DNA of 7,651 nucleotides, from positions 20,011 to 27,661 of the forward strand of contig JAEMTJ010000015.1 in NCBI GenBank assembly GCA_016462375.1, in the 5' to 3' direction. The notes below the pieces were generated by a model that was not told the DNA's origin, searched no databases, and saw only the letters and a list, made by a program, of their open reading frames with translations. The translations under genes were made by a program, and so were the position numbers. Positions 1 through 6,584 of the stretch are shown here, one piece after another; within the stretch, counting starts at the first letter, position 1; the number at the start of each line of letters is the position of its first letter. The DNA comes from Rhodoluna sp. Lineage in GTDB: Bacteria; Actinomycetota; Actinomycetes; Actinomycetales; Microbacteriaceae.

Positions 1-732
1 CTTGACATTAACGCTGGCAACGTCGTTAAAGGTTTTCAATTCAAGGACCTGGTTGATGTTGGTGACCCAGTTGAACTTGCTCGTAAGTATTACTCCCAAG
101 GCGCGGATGAGATAACTTTTTTGGACGTTACTGCTAGTACTGAAGGTAGACTGGCGATCCTAGATATCGTCTCTAGAACGGCTGATTCTTGTTTCATACC
201 TCTAACAGTTGGTGGTGGAATCAGAACTCTCGAGGATGTCAGGGCACTCCTTGCTGCAGGAGCCGACAAAGTTAGTGTTGGCACTGCCGCCGTGAGCAAT
301 CCAAATCTGCTACATCAAATCTCGATGGCTTACGGCGATCAGATACTTGTCGTATCAATGGATATAAAGAGGACAGGTGCTACCGATTCAGGCTTCGAAC
401 TAACATCTCATGGTGGAAGACAAGTCACCGGCATCGATGCTTTGGCTTGGATTGAATCCAACCAGGGAATTGGAATTGGTGAACTATTGCTAAACAGCAT
501 GGATTCGGATGGCACCAGAGCAGGATTCGATGTCGAGCTAATCGCTGCGGTTCGAAACATCACCGGACTGCCTTTGATTGCCAGTGGTGGCGCGGGTTCT
601 GCTGGAGATTTCGTTGTCGCAGCAAAGGCTGGGGCCTCAGCCGTCCTAGCAGCGTCAATTTTTCACAGCGGCGAAATTACTATAGAAGAGGTAAAACAAG
701 AGTTCAAGAGCCAAGAGATCGAGGTGAGATAG
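1..732 (+). CDS. hisF: Imidazole glycerol phosphate synthase subunit HisF (5' end missing)
   Basis: HisF is the cyclase subunit of imidazole glycerol phosphate synthase. With the glutaminase HisH it uses ammonia to turn PRFAR into imidazole glycerol phosphate and AICAR, a cytoplasmic step of histidine synthesis. The frame is open from base 1 and begins with LDINAG, matching the family's CLDVxxG. About nine N-terminal residues therefore lie upstream, for a full length near 252 residues, which is normal. The Asp at bases 4-6 corresponds to catalytic Asp11. The Asp of VVSMDIKR (bases 358-360) corresponds to the second catalytic Asp (130 in the Thermotoga enzyme). Barrel phosphate-binding segments are visible: VGGGIR, SMDSDGTRAG, IASGGAG and LAASIFH. 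A TTG at base 121 could be mistaken for a start, but homology runs through it (TFLDVTAS), so it is internal. The stop codon overlaps the hisI start by one base. HisH and HisA/PriA are not in the window. Confidence 0.97.
   Translation, partial: LDINAGNVVKGFQFKDLVDVGDPVELARKYYSQGADEITFLDVTASTEGRLAILDIVSRTADSCFIPLTVGGGIRTLEDVRALLAAGADKVSVGTAAVSNPNLLHQISMAYGDQILVVSMDIKRTGATDSGFELTSHGGRQVTGIDALAWIESNQGIGIGELLLNSMDSDGTRAGFDVELIAAVRNITGLPLIASGGAGSAGDFVVAAKAGASAVLAASIFHSGEITIEEVKQEFKSQEIEVR
721..727 (+). promoter_or_regulatory. Strong ribosome binding site for hisI
   Basis: GAGGTGA lies inside the last codons of hisF and is a seven-base match to the complement of the 16S rRNA 3' end. It sits four bases before the GTG at 732 (seven bases if only GAGG is counted). 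It supports the GTG start of hisI and shows that hisI can recruit ribosomes directly in addition to coupling with hisF. Confidence 0.7.
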
Positions 733-1061
733 TGATTGACGCAACCCAAGTTAAGTTTAATGCTTCTGGCCTATTGCCCGCCATCATCCAAAACGATGCT
801 GACGGGCAGGTTCTAATGCTTGGATACATGAATAGAGAATCGTTGGCACTTACTATTTCCACCGGACAGTGCCATTTTTGGTCTCGATCACGATCTAGCC
901 TTTGGCACAAGGGCGAGACTAGTGGAAATCATCTCAACGTTGTCAGCATGGCAATGGATTGCGACCGTGACGCTTTGCTGGTGCGTGTGAATCCGGTAGG
1001 TGCAACTTGCCACACCGGCTCAACATCGTGTTTTGATGAGCACGTTGAAGGCACATCTTGA
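732..1061 (+). CDS. hisI: Phosphoribosyl-AMP cyclohydrolase HisI
   Basis: HisI opens the purine ring of phosphoribosyl-AMP to give ProFAR, the third step of histidine synthesis. The 109-residue protein is a stand-alone cyclohydrolase, with no HisE pyrophosphatase domain fused to its C-terminus as in enterobacteria. Signatures are GYMNRESL (31-38), FWSRSR then LWHKGETSGN (49-66), MDCDRDALL (75-83) and GATCHTGSTSCF (90-101). Asp76, Asp78 and Asp80 match the family's Mg-binding aspartates. Cys77, Cys93 and Cys100 match its zinc-binding cysteines. The start is GTG, sharing its first G with the hisF TAG stop, and a strong GAGGTGA site precedes it. The last four bases (TTGA) also form the trpE start, so hisF, hisI and trpE are probably on one transcript. 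A separate hisE must lie elsewhere if the pathway is complete (inference). Confidence 0.96.
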   Translation: MIDATQVKFNASGLLPAIIQNDADGQVLMLGYMNRESLALTISTGQCHFWSRSRSSLWHKGETSGNHLNVVSMAMDCDRDALLVRVNPVGATCHTGSTSCFDEHVEGTS

Positions 1062-2569
1062 GCCAGAAATATAACCTCAGCTACGAAGATTTTTTACACC
1101 ACGCAAAGGTGGGTAATGTTGTTCCTCTTATTCAAGTTGTTTTCGCAGGGGATGAGACACCGGTTGGGCTTTACGAGAAATTGGTAAAAGGAAGATCAGG
1201 AACTTTTCTTCTTGAATCCGCTGAGCAGGGAGTATGGTCTAGATTCAGCTTTATTGGCGTTCAGTCGAGAGCTTCTATTCGGCAAGTTAATGGTGAGCTT
1301 CACATAACTCCACTTGACGCGGTTCTTCCAACTTCTGATTTGTTAGCTGGGGATTCACTGCAAGCAATACGACAGATACAATCGCAATGGAAAACGGCTG
1401 AACTTGAAGAACTTCCTCCGCTAACATCTGGTCTCGTTGGTTTCTTCGGTTGGGATATCATTCGGCAGTTAGAAAGACTCGAGTCCGCACCGCCTAGCAC
1501 TTATGAATCGCCGGCATTGCAACTTGAACTGGTGAGAGATTTAGTTGTCGTCGACCACCTCACGAGTAATTTGCTGCTTGTCTCCAATGTTTATGTTTCA
1601 AGCGGAACAGATGTTGCAAGCGAGTACAAGCTCGCTGAATCAAGAATTTTTGAAATGTATCAGTCGATTTCATCCGCAACGGTTCCCAATCTTGCTGCAG
1701 AATCAGCCGAACCTGATTCAACTATCACAAAATTGACCACCAAGCCACAATTCATTGCCATGGTCGAAAGAGCAAAAGAACACGTTGTCGCCGGTGACGT
1801 TTTCCAGGTTGTCTTATCTCAACGGTTCGAAGTTGAGCTAAAAGCTCGACCAATAGATGTATACAAAGTTCTGAGATCATTGAATCCAAGTCCATACATG
1901 TATTTGCTGAACTTCACGGATGGCGTTGGAGAGTTTGCAATCGTTGGCTCATCTCCCGAAGCTCTGGTCAAGGTCACAGGTAAAGCGGTTGTTATGCATC
2001 CAATCGCTGGATCGAGACCTAGGGGTATCGATCCGACCGCCGATCTCGCTAATGAGGAGTCTCTACTTGCAGATGCCAAAGAGCGCGCAGAGCATCTGAT
2101 GTTAGTAGATCTTGCTAGAAATGACCTTTTAAAGGTATGTCAGCCGGCATCTATTGATGTAACCGAATTTATGAAAATTGAACGATTCAGTCACATAATG
2201 CACCTTGTCTCAACAGTTGAGGGGTCTTTGGCTGAGGGGAAAACCCCCTTGGATGTGTTCGCTGCTACCTTCCCTGCAGGCACACTATCTGGTGCACCGA
2301 AGCCACGTGCTTTGGAGATTATCGACAACTTAGAAGAAATAGGCCGTGGAGTTTTTGGCGGGGTAGTTGGTTACCTGGATTTCAATGGGAACGCCGACTT
2401 AGCCATCTGTATTAGAACAGCCTTTATGCGCTCAAACATCGCGCATATTCAGGCTGGTGCCGGCATAGTTCTGGATTCAGTTCCTGAATTGGAATACGAA
2501 GAGACAGTGCACAAGATGGGCGCAGTTCTAGCAGCTGTGCAAAAGGCAAATAGGCTCTTTGGCCAGTGA
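1058..2569 (+). CDS. trpE: Anthranilate synthase component I TrpE
   Basis: TrpE converts chorismate to anthranilate, using ammonia delivered by the TrpG glutaminase subunit. This is the first committed step of tryptophan synthesis. The protein has 503 residues, normal for the family. The N-terminal domain carries LLES at 51-54, part of the tryptophan feedback site, and NPSPYMYLL (276-284) supplies the other side of that site. The chorismate-binding domain covers about 228-495 with HPIAGSRPRG (314-323), EHLMLVDLARND (345-356), PAGTLSGAPKP (406-416), AGAGIV (467-471 region) and ELEYEET (477-483). Together these favour TrpE over the related PabB or isochorismate synthases. The start is TTG overlapping the hisI stop by four bases, with GAAGG at 1047-1051 at good spacing. 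No trpG follows or is fused to it, so the amidotransferase partner must be encoded elsewhere. No leader peptide or attenuator can fit upstream. Confidence 0.96.
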   Translation: MSQKYNLSYEDFLHHAKVGNVVPLIQVVFAGDETPVGLYEKLVKGRSGTFLLESAEQGVWSRFSFIGVQSRASIRQVNGELHITPLDAVLPTSDLLAGDSLQAIRQIQSQWKTAELEELPPLTSGLVGFFGWDIIRQLERLESAPPSTYESPALQLELVRDLVVVDHLTSNLLLVSNVYVSSGTDVASEYKLAESRIFEMYQSISSATVPNLAAESAEPDSTITKLTTKPQFIAMVERAKEHVVAGDVFQVVLSQRFEVELKARPIDVYKVLRSLNPSPYMYLLNFTDGVGEFAIVGSSPEALVKVTGKAVVMHPIAGSRPRGIDPTADLANEESLLADAKERAEHLMLVDLARNDLLKVCQPASIDVTEFMKIERFSHIMHLVSTVEGSLAEGKTPLDVFAATFPAGTLSGAPKPRALEIIDNLEEIGRGVFGGVVGYLDFNGNADLAICIRTAFMRSNIAHIQAGAGIVLDSVPELEYEETVHKMGAVLAAVQKANRLFGQ

Positions 2570-2574
2570 GGCAC

Positions 2575-2601
2575 TTGGGTCAAGAGCTATGCGGTTAAGA
2601 T
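2575..2601 (+). promoter_or_regulatory. Possible internal promoter between trpE and the small membrane protein gene
   Basis: The 54-base spacer after trpE contains TTGGGT (2575-2580) and, 15 bases later, TAAGAT (2596-2601), which fits the loose actinobacterial -10 form TAnnnT. The -35 match is modest and the spacing is shorter than the ideal 17. This is the only room inside the his-trp run for a separate start of transcription serving the membrane protein and trpCBA. It is a guess from two short motifs and needs transcript-start mapping. Confidence 0.28.
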
Positions 2602-2610
2602 TAGAACGTT

Positions 2611-2616
2611 GAAAGG
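2611..2616 (+). promoter_or_regulatory. Ribosome binding site deciding the start of the small membrane protein
   Basis: GAAAGG lies seven bases before the ATG at 2624. An in-frame TTG at 2609 overlaps this site and has no comparable site before it, so the ATG is the better start. That choice removes five residues from the longest reading. Confidence 0.6.
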
Positions 2617-2623
2617 TAGCAAA

Positions 2624-2836
2624 ATGGCTCACGGAAATGAAGAATTAGGTCACGGACATTCAGTAGCGGCTTGGAGCGCTGTAATCACAGCAATCCTGGG
2701 GGTAACCGTCCTAACTCTAGGTGTCTGCCTACCATTGGACTCACTGACCATCGTTGGTTCAGTAATAACAGCGATATCTGTCTTCCTCGGGCCAGTGCTA
2801 GCCAAACTTGGTTACGGCGTCAAAGGCACAAAGTAG
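2624..2836 (+). CDS. Small two-helix membrane protein, HGxxPAAW-like family
   Basis: This 70-residue protein is of unknown function. Near the N-terminus, after MAHGNEELG, it has HGHSVAAW (10-17). This resembles the HGxxPAAW motif that names a small actinobacterial membrane-protein family, but Val stands where that motif has Pro. Two hydrophobic stretches follow at about 14-36 and 41-60, separated by a short turn (PLDS), so it should be a helical hairpin in the cytoplasmic membrane. The tail is short and basic (KLGYGVKGTK). The His-rich N-terminus (His3, His10, His12) might bind a metal, but nothing else supports this. It sits 54 bases after trpE and 9 before trpC, a position where related actinobacteria often carry small membrane proteins (recalled, not searched). 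No signal peptidase site or catalytic motif is visible. Gene reality is supported by the ribosome binding site, motif and position; a role in tryptophan metabolism is not shown. Confidence 0.85.
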   Translation: MAHGNEELGHGHSVAAWSAVITAILGVTVLTLGVCLPLDSLTIVGSVITAISVFLGPVLAKLGYGVKGTK

Positions 2837-2845
2837 CCACTACCG

Positions 2846-3631
2846 ATGTTAGAAGATCTATTTGCCGGTGCCCTAAAGGACTCCCTAGCCAGAGCAGAGC
2901 ACACCAGTCTGACTGAGCTTGAAAAGGCAATGGCAGAACATAATCCTCCCTTGGACGCAAAATCAATTCTCGCGGCAACTAACTCGATACGTGTCATAGC
3001 GGAAATTAAAAGGGCTAGCCCTTCTAAAGGTGATTTAGCAGAAATCTCAGATCCAGCCGCACTAGCAAGAATATATGCGGACAACGGTGCTGCAACTATA
3101 AGTGTGCTAACCGAAGAGCGTAAATTTAAAGGCTCATTAGCGGATCTAGCTGCTGTTCGGGCGGCTGTTGAGATTCCTATCCTGCGAAAGGATTTCATTT
3201 CGACAGAACACCAGATTATTGAAGCTAGAGCCTTCGGTGCAGACCTGGTTCTTCTTATAGTCGCCGGTCTTGAGCAACCAGCTTTACAGAGTTTGTTCCG
3301 ATTCATTAATTCACTGGGTATGACGGCTTTGGTTGAAACGCATAACGCTGATGAAGTCAAGAGAGCCGTTGACATCGGAGCTGAACTTATTGGTATCAAT
3401 GCTCGTGACCTTTCGACTTTTGAGACAGACAAATCTTTATTCGCCGCGTTGGCTGACCTTCTACCCAAAAGTTCAATCTCTGTTGCCGAGTCAGCAGTTA
3501 CAAACCTGTCTGATGTGCAGGATTACGCGTCCGCTGGGGCGGACTGTGTCCTGATCGGAGAGGCGCTGGTAACCGGTGACCCTGTTCCGTTATTACAGGG
3601 TATTAAACAAATTCCTAAGATTAGACTTTAG
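2846..3631 (+). CDS. trpC: Indole-3-glycerol phosphate synthase TrpC
   Basis: TrpC closes the indole ring, converting CdRP to indole-3-glycerol phosphate with loss of CO2 and water. At 261 residues it is a single-function (beta/alpha)8 barrel, not fused to TrpF. Key residues are visible: IAEIKRASPSKG (51-62) with Glu53 and Lys55, LRKDFI (113-118) with the catalytic Lys115, LVETH (162-166) with Glu164, INARDL (184-189) with Asn185, and AESAV (214-218) with Glu215 and Ser216. The residue after Ser216 is Ala217, where the family normally has Gly as part of the phosphate site. The ATG start gives MLEDLFAGALKDSLA, which aligns with the usual actinobacterial N-terminus. I see no good Shine-Dalgarno match before it, so translation may depend on ribosomes ending at the membrane protein stop, nine bases upstream. 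The trpB start lies three bases past its own stop. Confidence 0.96.
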   Translation: MLEDLFAGALKDSLARAEHTSLTELEKAMAEHNPPLDAKSILAATNSIRVIAEIKRASPSKGDLAEISDPAALARIYADNGAATISVLTEERKFKGSLADLAAVRAAVEIPILRKDFISTEHQIIEARAFGADLVLLIVAGLEQPALQSLFRFINSLGMTALVETHNADEVKRAVDIGAELIGINARDLSTFETDKSLFAALADLLPKSSISVAESAVTNLSDVQDYASAGADCVLIGEALVTGDPVPLLQGIKQIPKIRL

Positions 3632-3634
3632 ATT

Positions 3635-4846
3635 ATGAAAGAACAAACAAATCTAAGAGCCCAGGAAGGGCCATACTTTGGTGAGTATGGAGGCCGTTTT
3701 GTTCCTGAGTCACTCATAGCTGCGCTTGACGAGTTGGACGCGACATACAAAACTGCAAAGGCTGATTCAAGTTTTGCGGCTGAACTTGCTGAACTGAATC
3801 GCACCTACGTTGGGCGACCTTCCATAATTACTGAAGTTCCTAAATTTGCAAAGCTTGCAGGTGACATCCGCGTTTTTCTAAAGCGCGAGGATCTAAATCA
3901 CACTGGATCTCACAAGATCAACAACGTTATCGGTCAGGCTCTTCTGGCTAAGCGTATGGGCAAGCAGAGAATAATCGCAGAAACTGGCGCAGGACAACAC
4001 GGAGTTGCCAGCGCTACTGCGGCTGCTTTATTTGGACTTGAATGCGTCGTATACATGGGCGAAGTGGACACTAAGCGTCAAGCTCTAAATGTTGCGCGCA
4101 TGCAGTTGTTAGGGGCAACCGTTATACCTGTAACAACTGGTTCGAGAACTCTAAAAGATGCAATCAACGAAGCGCTGCGCGATTGGGTCACCAATGTGGA
4201 AGACACTCATTATCTGCTAGGTACAGTTGCTGGGCCTCACCCTTTCCCAACCATGGTTAGAGATTTCCATTCGATCATCGGTGTTGAATCAAGAGAGCAA
4301 ATGCTTTCCGAATACGGATTCCTTCCGGATGTCCTAGCCGCTTGTGTTGGTGGAGGATCTAACGCCATAGGGCTATTCCACGCCTTCCTAGACGATGCAG
4401 ATGTGAAACTTTGGGGATTCGAAGCAGCTGGCGATGGAATCGACACCCCGAGGCATGCCGCAACCTTGTCAAAAGGAAGGGTTGGTGTCCTTCACGGCGC
4501 TAAGAGTTATTTACTCCAAGATGAAGATGGCCAAACCGTTGAGTCGCACTCGATTTCAGCTGGACTGGATTACCCTGGCGTAGGACCGGAACATGCCTGG
4601 TTGAAAGACATCTCAAGAGCAGAATATTTCGGCATCACTGACGACCAAGCAATGCAAGCTCTAATGGCATTGTCACAAACCGAGGGAATCATCCCAGCAA
4701 TCGAAACCGCACACGCGTTAGCTGGTGTTATCGAGCATGGACATAAGTTGCCCTCTGGTTCATCGATTCTGATTAACCTAAGTGGGCGCGGTGACAAAGA
4801 TATGGAAACAGTCGGCAAATACTTTGGTTTCTTAGGATCGAACTGA
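3635..4846 (+). CDS. trpB: Tryptophan synthase beta chain TrpB
   Basis: TrpB condenses indole with serine to form tryptophan, using pyridoxal phosphate, in an alpha2beta2 complex with TrpA. The 403-residue protein has the normal length. It shows YFGEYGGRFVPESL (14-27), the PLP lysine Lys94 in HTGSHKINN, the catalytic Glu116 in AETGAGQHG (115-123), and the phosphate-binding GGGSNAIG (239-246). Numbering runs seven ahead of the Salmonella enzyme (Lys87, Glu109, GGGSN 232-236) and stays in step, so there are no internal gaps up to that point. NLSGRGDKD near the C-terminus is also typical. This is the standard TrpB1 form that pairs with TrpA, in keeping with the adjacent trpA. The ribosome binding site is weak, and the start lies three bases after the trpC stop, suggesting reinitiation. 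The stop overlaps the trpA ATG by one base (TGATG), as expected for subunits made in equal amounts. Confidence 0.97.
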   Translation: MKEQTNLRAQEGPYFGEYGGRFVPESLIAALDELDATYKTAKADSSFAAELAELNRTYVGRPSIITEVPKFAKLAGDIRVFLKREDLNHTGSHKINNVIGQALLAKRMGKQRIIAETGAGQHGVASATAAALFGLECVVYMGEVDTKRQALNVARMQLLGATVIPVTTGSRTLKDAINEALRDWVTNVEDTHYLLGTVAGPHPFPTMVRDFHSIIGVESREQMLSEYGFLPDVLAACVGGGSNAIGLFHAFLDDADVKLWGFEAAGDGIDTPRHAATLSKGRVGVLHGAKSYLLQDEDGQTVESHSISAGLDYPGVGPEHAWLKDISRAEYFGITDDQAMQALMALSQTEGIIPAIETAHALAGVIEHGHKLPSGSSILINLSGRGDKDMETVGKYFGFLGSN

Positions 4847-5631
4847 TGAGTAAAACTGCTGATGTCTTAAACGGCTTGAACTCCCAAAACGAGCCAGCAT
4901 TAATCGGATATTTCCCAGCAGGTTTTCCAACACTTGAAGCTTCAGTTGCAGCTTGCATCGCAATGTGTGACGCTGGCGTTGATGTTTTAGAACTCGGAGT
5001 ACCATACAGTGATCCAGTTATGGATGGTCTCGTAATTCAAGAGGCAACCGAAAAAGCACTTGCTAACGGCTTCAAACTAAAAGATCTTTTCCCAGCACTA
5101 CGAGCAATAACAGCAGCCGTGCAAACACCTGTATTAGTGATGAGCTATTGGAATCCAATTTTGCAATATGGGGTCGAACGATTCGCCCGAGACCTGAAGG
5201 ATGCAGGGGGAGCAGGATTGATAACTCCTGATCTAATCCCCGACGAGGCAAAGCAATGGTTGGCTATCTCAGAAGAGCTAGATTTAGACAGAGTGTTCTT
5301 GGCAACTCCATCTTCTTCACAGGAACGACTTGCTGCGAGTGCTAATTTAAGCAAAGGTTTTGTTTACGCCGTATCCACTATGGGTATAACAGGAGCAAGA
5401 GAAGACCTTGATCGCAAAGCTAGAGATGTAGTTGCTGGAGTAAAAGCATCTGGTACCAGCACGCCCGTTTGCGTTGGAATTGGCATATCGAGCTCCGCTC
5501 AGGTTGCTGAAGTTAACTCTTACGCAGACGGAGCAATCGTTGGGTCTTTATTCATCAAGGCATATCTATCAGGCGGCATTGAAGAACTCAAAACAACAGT
5601 TACTGAGCTCAAGTCAGGAAGTACTAAATGA
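4846..5631 (+). CDS. trpA: Tryptophan synthase alpha chain TrpA
   Basis: TrpA splits indole-3-glycerol phosphate into indole and glyceraldehyde 3-phosphate and passes indole through a tunnel to TrpB. The 261-residue barrel keeps family numbering exactly: Glu49 in VLELGVPYSDP and Asp60 in VMDG are the two catalytic acids. YAVSTMGITG (174-183) forms loop 6, and GIGIS (211-215) with GSLFIK (233-238) forms the phosphate site. Position 62, after Asp60-Gly61, is Leu; the enterobacterial enzyme and many others have Pro there. The ATG overlaps the trpB stop by one base. AGGA at 4834-4837 is a suitable ribosome binding site. The stop shares ATGA with the lgt start. All other visible functional residues are intact, so I expect an active enzyme. 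Confidence 0.97.
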   Translation: MSKTADVLNGLNSQNEPALIGYFPAGFPTLEASVAACIAMCDAGVDVLELGVPYSDPVMDGLVIQEATEKALANGFKLKDLFPALRAITAAVQTPVLVMSYWNPILQYGVERFARDLKDAGGAGLITPDLIPDEAKQWLAISEELDLDRVFLATPSSSQERLAASANLSKGFVYAVSTMGITGAREDLDRKARDVVAGVKASGTSTPVCVGIGISSSAQVAEVNSYADGAIVGSLFIKAYLSGGIEELKTTVTELKSGSTK

Positions 5632-6584
5632 ATCTAATTAGCTCGATCCCATCACCTACCATCAGTTCATTCAATCTTGGACCAGTAACAGTTCACTTCT
5701 ACGCTCTCTTCATCCTCTCAGGCATCATCGTTGCCACTATCGTCACCGCAGGAAGAATGAAAGCACGTGGAATGGAAGCTGGAGCGGCAATTGATATAGC
5801 CATTTGGGCAGTGCCGTTCGGAATCATCGGTGGACGACTATTTCACGTTTTCACCCACGCAAATGACTATTTTGGTGAAGGTAAAGACTGGCTTTCTATG
5901 TTCAAACTCTGGGAGGGTGGACTGGCAATCTACGGGGCTCTAATTTTTGGAGTACTGGGTGCTTACATCGGCTCTCAAGTAGACATAAAAGTTGGCAAGA
6001 GGGTAATCATTCCTTCAGCAGGAATCCGCTTTCTAAGCTTTGCTGATGCTCTTGTGCCAGGACTTCTAGCGGCACAAGCTCTTGGCCGCTGGGGCAACTA
6101 CTTCAATGTTGAGCTTTTTGGCGAGCCGACTGATCTAGCTTGGGGCTTAGAAGTCCCTAGTTATAAAAGCGACTGGATTGTCGGCTTACCTGAAGGCACT
6201 CTTTTTCACCCAGCTTTTCTCTACGAATCACTCTGGTCACTAGTCGGTATAGGCGTTTTGTTAATACTGGAGCAACGATTCAACCTGCGCTGGGGTCGCA
6301 TGTTTGGTCTATACCTAATCTGGTACTCCACCGGCAGGTTCTTCATCGAGGGGATACGCCTTGACCCTAGTGATGTTCTGCTGGGTCTCAGAACTAACCA
6401 GTGGTCAGCAATTCTTGGCTTCTTGGTTGGCTTGGGCCTCATTGTCTATCAAAACTCAAGACATTCTGGACAAGAAGTGACTGGATACCTAGAGGGTAGA
6501 GGGCCTAGAGATCCAAAAATCGCTCCTGCCACTTCAGAAAAGTCTGAGATAGAATTGCTAGAGTCTGAGGATCTACCCAAGTAG
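5628..6584 (+). CDS. lgt: Prolipoprotein diacylglyceryl transferase Lgt
   Basis: Lgt moves diacylglycerol from phosphatidylglycerol to the lipobox cysteine of prolipoproteins, the first step of lipoprotein maturation, in the cytoplasmic membrane. It has 318 residues with hydrophobic segments near 20-42, 52-72, 95-117, 140-152, 200-216, 224-240 and 257-275. Conserved stretches are VHFYALFILSG (22-32), GGRLFHV (68-74), WEGGLAIYGAL (95-105), the Lgt signature GRWGNYFNVELFGEPT (153-168) with Arg154 and Asn157, HPAFLYES (194-201) and YSTGRFFIEGIRLDP (233-247) with Arg237 and Glu241. Tyr102 occupies the place of E. coli His103. A polar, charged tail of about 43 residues (276-318) follows the last helix; its job is unknown. 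The ATG overlaps the trpA stop by four bases, with AGGAAG at 5616-5621 before it. Linkage to trpA is recalled as common in Actinobacteria and need not mean a shared pathway. Confidence 0.96.
   Translation: MNLISSIPSPTISSFNLGPVTVHFYALFILSGIIVATIVTAGRMKARGMEAGAAIDIAIWAVPFGIIGGRLFHVFTHANDYFGEGKDWLSMFKLWEGGLAIYGALIFGVLGAYIGSQVDIKVGKRVIIPSAGIRFLSFADALVPGLLAAQALGRWGNYFNVELFGEPTDLAWGLEVPSYKSDWIVGLPEGTLFHPAFLYESLWSLVGIGVLLILEQRFNLRWGRMFGLYLIWYSTGRFFIEGIRLDPSDVLLGLRTNQWSAILGFLVGLGLIVYQNSRHSGQEVTGYLEGRGPRDPKIAPATSEKSEIELLESEDLPK

Noticed and set aside
121..123. TTG at 121 as the start of hisF
   Set aside because: HisF homology, including catalytic Asp11, continues upstream in the same frame to base 1, so this TTG is an internal Leu codon.
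2671..2916. 81-codon + strand frame overlapping the small membrane protein and trpC
   Set aside because: It overlaps two better-supported genes in another frame, and its translation is polar with no family resemblance.
2812..3468. 218-codon open frame on the - strand opposite trpC
   Set aside because: It lies fully over the well-supported trpC and ends of its neighbour, has a low-complexity Ser/Ala/Arg-rich translation and no recognisable motif. It is a shadow of trpC codon use.
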